Positions 43,092 to 50,857 of a stretch of 58,506 nucleotides of DNA are shown piece by piece. Every line of letters begins with the position of its first letter. Positions within the stretch are counted from its first letter, which is position 1. A model generated the notes under the pieces. That model was not told the origin of the DNA. It saw nothing but the letters and a program-made list of their open reading frames with translations, and ran no database searches. A program made the translations under genes and the position numbers. Source of the stretch: an uncultured Eubacteriales bacterium (GTDB taxonomy: Bacteria > Bacillota > Clostridia > Peptostreptococcales > Anaerovoracaceae); the NCBI GenBank assembly GCA_902795135.1, contig CADBJW010000010.1:1-58506 (forward strand). Reading direction: 5' to 3'.

Positions 43092-43571
43092 TCATGCGTT
43101 TCGTTTCATATATTCCAGAATCGTATCCGGAACCAACCCTTCAATGCTTCCGCCAAGCAAAAATACTTCTTTGATCACACTCGAGCTGATAAACGAATAT
43201 TTCGGATCCGCCATCAGAAAAACCGTCTCGACCCCGTCCCGAAACAAGGTGTCATTCATTTGGGCCATCTGCAGTTCATATCCAAAGTCCGCTGCATTCC
43301 GAAGACCTCTTACGACGACATCATATCCGTTGTCATTGACATAATCCGCAGTCAATCCCGAAAAATGATCCACTTTAACATTCTCAATACTCTTGAGAGC
43401 CTCGATGAGCATTTGCTGCCGTTCTTCCAGCGTAAACATGGACTTCTTCTGGGGATTCACAATGATCCCGAGTGTCAGCTCATCATACAGCCTGGCAGCC
43501 CTTTTGATGATGTCCAAATGCCCATTTGTGAGCGGGTCGAATGATCCTGTGTATAGAGCTTTTGTTTTCAC
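43092..43571 (-). CDS. coaD: Phosphopantetheine adenylyltransferase
   Basis: Fourth step of coenzyme A synthesis: 4'-phosphopantetheine plus ATP to dephospho-CoA. The HIGH-type motif appears as YTGSFDPLTNGHLDII, and the ISSSVIKEVFLLGG segment lies near the C-terminus. The open frame extends to 43628, but a GTG at 43571 has GGGAGGTG five nt upstream and gives 159 residues, the family length, so I use that start. It follows rsmD, the order seen in most Firmicutes. Confidence 0.95.
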   Translation of the reverse strand: MKTKALYTGSFDPLTNGHLDIIKRAARLYDELTLGIIVNPQKKSMFTLEERQQMLIEALKSIENVKVDHFSGLTADYVNDNGYDVVVRGLRNAADFGYELQMAQMNDTLFRDGVETVFLMADPKYSFISSSVIKEVFLLGGSIEGLVPDTILEYMKRNA

Positions 43572-43633
43572 CTGCGCACCTCCCATAAAGTACGTCCATA
43601 TTTTAACATAATATAAAAGCCATGGCAATAAAG

Positions 43634-44194
43634 CTATTTATAAATTGACAGCTTAACTATACCATATCTTCTGTCTTTTTCTTTGTGGTATCTACCTATT
43701 GTGTCAGGAAGCTCTTCTTCCTTCCGGTGCTCTGCGACGATGATCCCATCTTCCGCCAGGATATTTCCCTCCGAAATGAGCTGGATTGCATCCACCAAAA
43801 GGCCCTTATTATAAGGAGGATCCAGAAGTATGATCCCCGGAGGTTCTTCCAGCCCGTCCCCTATTTTTGCGGATAGATTGGCCAGTACCTTTCGGTAATC
43901 CCCAACCAGAACCTTTGTCTCCTCTTCCACGGCGCAGTGCTCCAAATTTGACTTGACCAGTTTCACCCCCGCCCTGGATGCATCGGCAAAGAGGCAGCGC
44001 CGTGCGCCGCGGCTTAATGCCTCGATTCCCAGGCTTCCCGTTCCGGCAAACAGATCCAGCACGCTACTGTCATAAATGTCCGCCGTCAGGATGCTGAACA
44101 TGGCTTCCTTGACCTTGTCTGAGGTAGGTCTGATATCGTAATTGTCCGGTGAGTAGAGTTTCCTGCCTTTGTATTTTCCTGCTATGACTCTCAT
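43634..44194 (-). CDS. rsmD: 16S rRNA (guanine(966)-N2)-methyltransferase RsmD
   Basis: SAM-dependent methyltransferase acting on 16S rRNA during 30S assembly. 186 residues: MRVIAGKYKGRKL and RPTSDKVKEAMFSIL at the N-terminus, SAM-binding DLFAGTGSLGIEALSRGA, and the N6/N2 methyltransferase motif DPPYNKG. It lies between recG and coaD as usual. Confidence 0.95.
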   Translation of the reverse strand: MRVIAGKYKGRKLYSPDNYDIRPTSDKVKEAMFSILTADIYDSSVLDLFAGTGSLGIEALSRGARRCLFADASRAGVKLVKSNLEHCAVEEETKVLVGDYRKVLANLSAKIGDGLEEPPGIILLDPPYNKGLLVDAIQLISEGNILAEDGIIVAEHRKEEELPDTIGRYHKEKDRRYGIVKLSIYK

Positions 44195-44218
44195 TTCCGG
44201 CCTCCTTCTTTTGCTCCA

Positions 44219-46276
44219 TTACAACGTTAACGTCATATCTTCTCCAAACAGATCCGTCACACGCTCTTTGAGCTTTTGATTTTCATCCTTCGTAAGCTCC
44301 GGATCCTGCTCCAAAATCCGCACCGCTTCATTCCGCGCTCCGGAAAGCACGTCCATGTGTCTGGACATATCCGCGATTTTCATATCCGGAAGTCCATGCT
44401 GCCTGGTTCCGAATATTTCACCCGGTCCGCGAAGCTTCAAGTCTTCTTCGGCGATATAAAACCCGTCCGACGAATCCTCCATGATCTTTCCCCGCTTTCG
44501 GGCCAGTTCCGTATTATTTCCGATCATCAGAAAACAATAGGATTGGTGCTGTCCTCTGCCAACGCGTCCTCTAAGCTGGTGCAACTGAGCCAGCCCGAAT
44601 CGTTCCGCGTTTTCGACGACCATCACCGTGGCGTTGGGAACATTGATTCCGACTTCGATCACAACGGTTGCAACGAGGATATCGATCTTGCCCTCCGCAA
44701 ATGCCTCCATGATGCGGTCTTTTTCTTCCTGCTTCATGCTCCCGTGCAGCAAAGCCACCTTTTCAAATCGGACAGAGAGTTCCTCGTAGATTTCCGTAGC
44801 CGACCGTGCATCGATTGCCTCGGAATCATCGATCAGCGGCGCTACCACATAGGCCTGGCGGCCCGCTTTGATCTGCCGGTCAACAAAATCGTAGCACTTT
44901 TGCCGGAGCACTTCGGCACTGTTTTGTTTTCCGGGAACGGCACATCTGGTAATGATTTCTTTTCGTCCCGGTGGAAGTTCATCGATGATGGAAACATCAA
45001 GATCGCCATAGAGCACCACCGCCAGCGTCCGCGGAATCGGTGTTGCCGTCATCACCATGACGTTGATATTTTTGCCTTTGTTTTTTAACAGCACCCTCTG
45101 ATTGACACCAAACCGGTGCTGCTCATCGGTGATCACAAGTCCCAGGTTGGCAAACTCCACCCCTTCCTGGATCACCGCATGGGTTCCGATCAATACGTCC
45201 AGGTCATGTCCGGCGATGCGTTCCAGCACCTGTCTCTTTTCGGACACCTTCATGGATCCAGACAGGAATCCGGTTTTGATTCCATGGGCCGCAAAGCTTT
45301 TGCGGATGCCCTCGTAATGCTGTCTGGCCAGAATCTCCGTTGGTGCCATCATGACGGCCTGATAGCCGTTTCGCACCGCTTTATACATGGCAATCTCGGC
45401 TACGGCAGTCTTTCCGGATCCCACATCGCCCTGCAAAAGCCGGTTCATCGCCCGCTGACTTTCCAGATCCGCCTTGATTTCTGCCACGCATCGCTGCTGG
45501 GCGGTCGTCAGCGTATAGGTTAATGATTCGATGTATTCCTGCTCCCAGTCGTTTTTTGCAAAGGCAATGCCCCCGGCTCCGCCGGTCCGGTTCTTTGCCG
45601 CCAGCAGTCCCAGTTCCAAAATCAGAAACTCGTCAAAGATAAGCCGGTATTTTGCCTCTTTGAGCTTTTGTCCGTCTTCCGGAAAATGCATGTTGTGAAG
45701 CGCGTATCCAATATCACAGAGATTGCTTCTGTCCATGGTCTGGGGCGGAAGATACTCCTCCAGCTCATCATAAAGAGGCCGGATCGACGCCTGAATGCGG
45801 CGCATTTCCCGCTGGGTGATTCCCTTTGTCAGAGGGTAAATCGGAACTATGCCCTGTTCGAAGTCCCCGGCTTTTGCAAAATCCGGGTGAATGACCTGCA
45901 AGACTCTGGTCCGGTTGCTTCTGGAGGGTCTTCCGTAAAAAGCATACTCTTTACCCGGTGTAAATGCCCGCTTCAGATAAGACGCATTAAAAAATACAAC
46001 CTCCACAGAGCCTGTATCATCCGAAACAAGCAGCTTGAGGACCTGGCCGCGTCTGCCACGAAACCGGCTGGGAACGATGCGGTCCACCATGCCCTGAAAG
46101 ACTGCTGCTTCTCCTTCTTTTAAGTTTTCGATGCTGACGGTGTCCCTTCTGTCTTCATAGCTTCTGGGAACGGTAAGCGCCAGATCTCTGAGCGTATGTA
46201 TATCAAGCCGCCCGAAGGCTTCGGCTTTTTTTGGTCCAACGCCTTTGAGCGTTGTGATGCTGTCATGAAGGTTCAT
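44219..46276 (-). CDS. recG: ATP-dependent DNA helicase RecG
   Basis: Remodels stalled replication forks and branched DNA. 685 residues: an N-terminal wedge (OB-fold) domain, then helicase motifs I (LLQGDVGSGKTAVAEIA), II (ITDEQHRFG, a DEQH box), III (MTATPIPRTLA), and V-VI (VATVVIEVGINVPNA; HQLRGRVGRGQHQSYC). Length normal. It overlaps the Asp23 gene by 14 nt; the DAK/FakA-type gene usually found between asp23 and recG is missing. Confidence 0.97.
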   Translation of the reverse strand: MNLHDSITTLKGVGPKKAEAFGRLDIHTLRDLALTVPRSYEDRRDTVSIENLKEGEAAVFQGMVDRIVPSRFRGRRGQVLKLLVSDDTGSVEVVFFNASYLKRAFTPGKEYAFYGRPSRSNRTRVLQVIHPDFAKAGDFEQGIVPIYPLTKGITQREMRRIQASIRPLYDELEEYLPPQTMDRSNLCDIGYALHNMHFPEDGQKLKEAKYRLIFDEFLILELGLLAAKNRTGGAGGIAFAKNDWEQEYIESLTYTLTTAQQRCVAEIKADLESQRAMNRLLQGDVGSGKTAVAEIAMYKAVRNGYQAVMMAPTEILARQHYEGIRKSFAAHGIKTGFLSGSMKVSEKRQVLERIAGHDLDVLIGTHAVIQEGVEFANLGLVITDEQHRFGVNQRVLLKNKGKNINVMVMTATPIPRTLAVVLYGDLDVSIIDELPPGRKEIITRCAVPGKQNSAEVLRQKCYDFVDRQIKAGRQAYVVAPLIDDSEAIDARSATEIYEELSVRFEKVALLHGSMKQEEKDRIMEAFAEGKIDILVATVVIEVGINVPNATVMVVENAERFGLAQLHQLRGRVGRGQHQSYCFLMIGNNTELARKRGKIMEDSSDGFYIAEEDLKLRGPGEIFGTRQHGLPDMKIADMSRHMDVLSGARNEAVRILEQDPELTKDENQKLKERVTDLFGEDMTLTL

Positions 46277-46709
46277 TGATCACACCCGGCATTCTGGAAT
46301 CCATGCTGTACTCCAAATGTCTTCTGGCAATCTGGTTGGATTCCACACCTGTTACGATAACTCTAATGGTTGAAGCCTTTGCTCCCATAACCTTCTCTAC
46401 GTTTTGGTCGATGTACTGAAGGATGCTGATACAGGAGCTTCGGATGCTGGTACCGAATTTGACGACGACGTAGACCGTAATATCCAGACCGACCTCATCG
46501 TCGCTGACTTCGATGCTTCCCGGATCGCCCCAATCACCATTGTATAAAGACATTCGCGAACCGATGCCGCTGACGGCATTCTGGTATTTCCCCTTATGGT
46601 GGTAGATGTATACCTTGCCATCCAATTCATGCACTGCATCCGTTACGATTTTTTTTATGACGTTTGTTGAAAAACGTATTTCTCCAAGGTCTGTCTTGAT
46701 CTTAAGCAT
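46263..46709 (-). CDS. Asp23/Gls24 family protein (YloU-like), probable leaderless mRNA
   Basis: A 148-residue Asp23 domain protein: LKIKTDLGEIRFSTNVIKKI at the start, a central GLDITVYVVVKFGTSIRSSC and VIVTGVE near the end, as in YloU. Family members are alkaline-shock or envelope-stress proteins often near rpmB. The open frame extends nine codons further upstream, but the TATAAT promoter lies within it; the ATG at 46709 is only 6 nt after the -10 element, so the transcript appears to begin at or near the start codon, and there is no ribosome-binding site. The 3' end overlaps recG by 14 nt. Confidence 0.85.
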   Translation of the reverse strand: MLKIKTDLGEIRFSTNVIKKIVTDAVHELDGKVYIYHHKGKYQNAVSGIGSRMSLYNGDWGDPGSIEVSDDEVGLDITVYVVVKFGTSIRSSCISILQYIDQNVEKVMGAKASTIRVIVTGVESNQIARRHLEYSMDSRMPGVINEPS

Positions 46710-46715
46710 AAATGG

Positions 46716-46744
46716 ATTATAACATAAAAAAAACACCTGCTCAA
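46716..46744 (-). promoter_or_regulatory. Promoter of the asp23-recG unit, overlapping the rpmB terminator
   Basis: TTGAGC and TATAAT with a 17-nt spacer on the minus strand. The -35 lies in the descending arm region of the rpmB terminator and the -10 just after its T run. Transcription from it would start at about the A of the asp23 ATG. Confidence 0.65.
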
Positions 46745-46770
46745 CGGAACCATCCGGTTCTTGGCAGGTG
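46726..46770 (-). terminator. Terminator of rpmB
   Basis: CACCTGC/GCAGGTG stem with inner pairing and eight T on the minus strand, 16 nt after rpmB. Confidence 0.9.
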
Positions 46771-46785
46771 CTGACTCACGAAGCA

Positions 46786-46974
46786 TTACGCACGCTTAAC
46801 TTTGCCAGATCTAAGGCATCTTGTGCAAACCTTAGCTTTTCTGACTGTGCCGTCTTCTTCGATTCTTACAGTCTGAATATTAGCATCCCACTTTCTTCTA
46901 GTGTGTCTATTTGAATGAGATACATTATTTCCGGAAACCTGTCCCTTTCCGCAAATTTCACATTTTCTTGACAT
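46786..46974 (-). CDS. rpmB: 50S ribosomal protein L28, zinc-binding form
   Basis: 62-residue large-subunit protein. [29 protein letters not shown] is the conserved start and the second pair CTRC completes a zinc ribbon, so this is the C+ form. It is a single-gene unit with promoter 47013-47041 and terminator 46726-46770. Confidence 0.97.
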   Translation of the reverse strand: MSRKCEICGKGQVSGNNVSHSNRHTRRKWDANIQTVRIEEDGTVRKAKVCTRCLRSGKVKRA

Positions 46975-47012
46975 TACTGCACCTCCTTACTTTCTGCGCT
47001 CGAACATCAAAG

Positions 47013-47041
47013 ATTATAGCATAACCGAAAACCCATTACAA
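47013..47041 (-). promoter_or_regulatory. Sigma-A promoter of rpmB
   Basis: TTGTAA and TATAAT with a 17-nt spacer on the minus strand, about 40 nt upstream of the ATG with an AAGGAGG site between. Confidence 0.75.
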
Positions 47042-47061
47042 GAAGTTTTTTGCATTCTGAT

Positions 47062-47607
47062 TTATTCTTGTTTCCACAGGGTCACGTGGCCTGTTTCCCG
47101 TGTTTTTTTCATGTCGATGACCCTCTGGTTTCGGCTCCCGCAAAAGGTCAGCGTAAGATCCCTCTGAGCAGCCACATAAGGACCATCGATGAGGATATCC
47201 GCAAGTTCCAGAAGTTCCAGGGTAGCCTTTCGCTGCTCCACATCCAGGTCTTTTCCGGACCCCTGTCCTTTGATACGGTCGATTAGCTGCTCCAGGGTAT
47301 AACCGGAGTAGATGGTGATGTTCAGCCCACGCTCCTTGACCGCCTTCCCCAAAGCGCTAAAGGCCACCGGCTGGCACATGGGTTCCCCACCGGAAAAGGT
47401 TACCCCGGCCAGCATGGGATCCCGATCTATTTCTTCTAATAGTTTTTCTATACTGCAATCATATCCACCGGCAAAGTCATGAGTTTCCGGATTGTGACAT
47501 CCCGGGCAATCATGGGGACAGCCCTGACAAAAGATCGCAAATCTAATGCCCGGGCCGTCAACGATAGATTCTCTCATAATACCGGCTATTCGAATCGAAT
47601 CAGCCAT
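47062..47607 (-). CDS. nrdG: Anaerobic ribonucleotide reductase activase
   Basis: Radical SAM enzyme that makes the glycyl radical on NrdD. 181 residues with the cluster motif in FCQGCPHDCPGCHNPETHDF and the downstream GGEPM motif for SAM binding. It follows nrdD by 18 nt on the same transcript, as usual. Confidence 0.95.
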   Translation of the reverse strand: MADSIRIAGIMRESIVDGPGIRFAIFCQGCPHDCPGCHNPETHDFAGGYDCSIEKLLEEIDRDPMLAGVTFSGGEPMCQPVAFSALGKAVKERGLNITIYSGYTLEQLIDRIKGQGSGKDLDVEQRKATLELLELADILIDGPYVAAQRDLTLTFCGSRNQRVIDMKKTRETGHVTLWKQE

Positions 47608-47625
47608 TGATATCTCCTATTTGAT

Positions 47626-49977
47626 TTATTGTATCTCTTCCATTTTTTCATCACCCAGACTATGCTTTACACGGTCCTTTTCTTCGGCCGTCTTCGCATC
47701 GTTCCAGTGATCCATCGTTCCTACCAGATACCCGGTGATTCTGCGAATTCTTTCAAAACCGACGTCGGAAGTGTCTTCGGTTCTGCCACAGCACGGGCAT
47801 TCGTTATCGATGATTCCTGTATATCCGCAGATTGGGTCTCTGTCAACCGGGTGGTTGATGGAACCATATCCAATGCCGCTTTCCTTCATGCATCGTACGA
47901 CCTGTTCAAAGGCATCCAGATTCTTCGTCGGGTCTCCATCCAGCTCGATGTAGCTGATATGACCTGCATTGGTCAGCGTATGATACGGTGCCTCGAGCTT
48001 GATCTTATCAAAGGCATTGATGTTATAGTAAACCGGAATGTGGAAGGAATTCGTATAGTATTCCCGATCGGTAACGCCTTCAATCTCTCCGTATCTTTCC
48101 TTGTCGATGCGAACGAACCGGCCGCTGAGTCCTTCTGCTGGAGTTGCCAGAAGTGTATAGTTGAACCCGGTTTTCTTAGACTGGTCGTCCAGTTTCTTTC
48201 GCATGTAACCGATGATTTCCAGTCCCAGGGTCTGGGCTTCATGGCTTTCTCCGTGATGCTTGCCGATGAGAGCTTTGAGTGTCTCAGCAAGTCCGATAAA
48301 GCCAACGCTTAGCGTACCATGCTTCAGGACTTCGCCAACGGTATCATCTTCTTTTAACTTATCGGAATCGATCCATACGCCCTGTCCCATCAGGAATGGA
48401 TAGTTCCGGACTTTTTTCTGTGCCTGGATCTTATAGCGTTCCATCAGCTGATCCATGGCCAGTTCCATTTTGCGGTCAAGTTCTTCAAAGAACCAGTCGA
48501 TATCGCCGTGTGCCTTGATGGCGATCCTTGGCAGGTTGATGGATGTAAAGCTCAGGTTACCTCTGCCTCCAACCACCTGTCTGGTAGGGTCATAAACGTT
48601 TCCGATGACTCTGGTTCTGCATCCCATATAAGCGATTTCCGTATTCGGGTCGCCCGGCTTGTAGAACTGCAGATTGAACGGCGCATCGATGAACGCAAAG
48701 TTCGGGAACAGTCTCTTCGCCGAAACGCGCATTGCCAGCTTAAACAGATCGTAGTTCGGATCTTCTGGATTGTAGTTGATGCCTTCCTTGACCTTGAAGA
48801 TGCTTACCGGGAAGATCGCAGTCTCGCCGTTACCAAGACCTGCTTCGATGGAGAGCAGAATGTTCTTAATGACCAGTCTGCCTTCCGGAGATGTATCCGT
48901 TCCAAAGTTAATGGATGAGAACGGTACCTGGGCACCGGCTCTGGAATGCATGGTGTTCAGGTTATGTACAAAGGCTTCCATGGCCTGGAATGTAGCGCGG
49001 TCGATTTCTTCGAGGGCATACTTCGTTGCCTTTTGCTGAAGCGTCGGGATGTACTTTTCCCCGATCAGTTTCTTCAGATATTCTGCTTCCAGTTCCTTAT
49101 AACCATTATCATCGGCCATGATCGGGTAGATCCCCTTTTCTTCCATGATCATCTTGCCGATTTCTTTGATTCTCTCAACGCCGTCTTCGATATCAAAGAG
49201 CAGATTGAGCATTTTTCCCATATTGGTCCAGTACAGTTTCCGGTAAGTCTTTACTACGCCATGAGCCATGCCGTAATCAAAATCCGGAATGCTCTGACCG
49301 CCGTGCTGGTCGTTCTGGTTTGACTGGATCGCAATACATGCCAGAGCTGCGTAACTTTGGATATCGTTGGGCTCTCTCAAATGACCGTGACCGGTTGAGA
49401 AACCGCCCTTGAATAATTTTTCGATATCGATTTGACAACAAGTCGTAGTAAGTGTCAGAAAGTCCATATCATGGATGTGGATATCGCCTTCTCTATGTGC
49501 CTTTGCATGCTCCGGCTTCAGAACAAACATTTCATAGAACTGTTTCGCACCTTCGGATCCATACTTGAGCATGGTGCCCATAGCTGTATCGCCATCGATA
49601 TTCGCGTTCTCACGCTTGGTATCGTTATCCTTGGCATCTTTGAACGTCAGGTCTTCATAGGTCTTCATCAGACGGGTGTTCATATCCCTGACTCTGGTAC
49701 GTTCTGCTCTATAAAGGATAAATTCCTTTGCTGTTCTGGCGTGTCCGTTTTTAATCAGTACCTTTTCTACTGCATCCTGGATCTGTTCTACAGAAGGAGT
49801 CTCGTTGTGACACACTTCCAATAAATATAATTCAACCTGTCTGGCCAGATAATTCGATGTATCCCTATCCTGTCCACCAAGAACCTCTGCTGCTTTGTAA
49901 ATCGCATCGGAAATCTTGGAAATGTCAAAGTCTACGGTTCTACCATCTCTTTTTACAATTTGCTTGATTCCATCCAT
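47626..49977 (-). CDS. nrdD: Anaerobic (class III) ribonucleoside-triphosphate reductase
   Basis: Makes deoxynucleotides under strict anaerobiosis. 783 residues: an N-terminal ATP-cone (IKQIVKRDGRTVDFDISKIS) for allosteric control, the large glycyl-radical barrel, a C-terminal four-cysteine zinc site (ICGYTGI then CPCCG) and the glycyl-radical loop RRITGYLVG near residue 757-765. It is transcribed with nrdG from a promoter at 50024-50051 and a candidate NrdR site lies in its leader. Confidence 0.96.
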   Translation of the reverse strand: MDGIKQIVKRDGRTVDFDISKISDAIYKAAEVLGGQDRDTSNYLARQVELYLLEVCHNETPSVEQIQDAVEKVLIKNGHARTAKEFILYRAERTRVRDMNTRLMKTYEDLTFKDAKDNDTKRENANIDGDTAMGTMLKYGSEGAKQFYEMFVLKPEHAKAHREGDIHIHDMDFLTLTTTCCQIDIEKLFKGGFSTGHGHLREPNDIQSYAALACIAIQSNQNDQHGGQSIPDFDYGMAHGVVKTYRKLYWTNMGKMLNLLFDIEDGVERIKEIGKMIMEEKGIYPIMADDNGYKELEAEYLKKLIGEKYIPTLQQKATKYALEEIDRATFQAMEAFVHNLNTMHSRAGAQVPFSSINFGTDTSPEGRLVIKNILLSIEAGLGNGETAIFPVSIFKVKEGINYNPEDPNYDLFKLAMRVSAKRLFPNFAFIDAPFNLQFYKPGDPNTEIAYMGCRTRVIGNVYDPTRQVVGGRGNLSFTSINLPRIAIKAHGDIDWFFEELDRKMELAMDQLMERYKIQAQKKVRNYPFLMGQGVWIDSDKLKEDDTVGEVLKHGTLSVGFIGLAETLKALIGKHHGESHEAQTLGLEIIGYMRKKLDDQSKKTGFNYTLLATPAEGLSGRFVRIDKERYGEIEGVTDREYYTNSFHIPVYYNINAFDKIKLEAPYHTLTNAGHISYIELDGDPTKNLDAFEQVVRCMKESGIGYGSINHPVDRDPICGYTGIIDNECPCCGRTEDTSDVGFERIRRITGYLVGTMDHWNDAKTAEEKDRVKHSLGDEKMEEIQ

Positions 49978-49986
49978 AATTCCTCA

Positions 49987-50002
49987 CCTCTATATCTTGT
50001 GG
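49987..50002 (-). promoter_or_regulatory. Candidate NrdR box in the nrdD leader
   Basis: CCACAAGATATAGAGG (minus strand) agrees with the NrdR consensus (acaCwAtATaTwGwgt) at 13 of 16 positions, including all the strongly conserved ones. A weaker match lies 42 nt upstream, overlapping the promoter spacer. Paired NrdR boxes usually stand three turns apart; four turns is less usual. Confidence 0.45.
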
Positions 50003-50023
50003 TTATTCTCATATCCATTGAAG

Positions 50024-50051
50024 ATTATACACCAAATATTCAACCCGTCAA
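50024..50051 (-). promoter_or_regulatory. Sigma-A promoter of nrdDG
   Basis: TTGACG and TATAAT with a 16-nt spacer on the minus strand, about 40 nt upstream of the nrdD ATG. The AT-rich stretch 50060-50100 upstream may act as an UP element. Confidence 0.75.
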
Positions 50052-50140
50052 TAACAATTACACATATTTTATATTTATTTTTTTTAAGTATTTTTTTGCC
50101 ATTTTTCCGGTTAAAACGAGCAAAACCATTGCAATTAAAT

Positions 50141-50163
50141 AGCTCCATCCGACGGATGGAGCT
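50141..50163 (-). terminator. Terminator of the GNAT gene
   Basis: Perfect palindrome with AGCTCCATCCG and CGGATGGAGCT arms, followed on the minus strand by ATTTAATT. The T run is weak, so termination may be partial. Confidence 0.6.
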
Positions 50164-50199
50164 ACGTTGCTAAATTCTGTTTACATAAAATGTGCGATG

Positions 50200-50745
50200 T
50201 TAACTATTCTTCGCGTTATATTTTTCGAAGAATTCGCTTTTTAACATGGACATCAGATTCAGATCGTAGTACTTTCCATCTTTTTTCGTGGAATTTCTTG
50301 CCACGCCTTCATTCTTGAATCCGAGCTTTTCATACAGTGCGGAGGCTCGGTCATTCCCCGTATAGTAATCCAGACTTACCCGTTCCATATGCATAAAGAT
50401 GAAACAGTACCGCAAGATCTCGATCATGACTTCTTTGGCAACGCCTTTGCCTCTGTAATCCTTGTCCCCGATATACAGTTTCGTTATGTCCAGAGAATCA
50501 GAATGACGATCGATTCTGGAGATGTATACACGTCCAATCGGTTTGTTCAGGTTCTTATCTACTATAGTATAGTCTATTTTCGTGTCGTCGCTTTTATTCG
50601 CATAGGCTTCGGCAACGACATCTTCATAGGTCCTTCCCTCATCGTAAGAAAGGAATTCGGTAACAGCCGGATCAATCTCCCACTTGGCAAAATATTCGTA
50701 ATCACTGAATTGAGATTCCCTGATCAAATAGTTTTGTGTTTCCAT
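50200..50745 (-). CDS. GNAT-family N-acetyltransferase
   Basis: A 181-residue acetyl-CoA-dependent transferase of the RimJ/RimL type. The acetyl-CoA-binding strand and loop are visible as LYIGDKDYRGKGVAKEVMIE (RGKGVA being the pyrophosphate loop), followed by SLDYYTGNDRASALYEKLGFK, the usual last alpha-beta segment. The substrate is unknown: N-terminal protein acetylation, aminoglycoside or polyamine acetylation are all possible. It is divergent from the lipoprotein gene across a 112-nt AT-rich gap containing several TATAAT-like sequences. Confidence 0.88.
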   Translation of the reverse strand: METQNYLIRESQFSDYEYFAKWEIDPAVTEFLSYDEGRTYEDVVAEAYANKSDDTKIDYTIVDKNLNKPIGRVYISRIDRHSDSLDITKLYIGDKDYRGKGVAKEVMIEILRYCFIFMHMERVSLDYYTGNDRASALYEKLGFKNEGVARNSTKKDGKYYDLNLMSMLKSEFFEKYNAKNS

Positions 50746-50857
50746 TTTTCTCTCCTAAGCTTCATCTAATCTTTACATTCTTCCATTATATTGTAGTATA
50801 ATGACGTTATCTTTATTATATAGCATTTACGTTTTTTAACAAGGAGTAATCATATTT

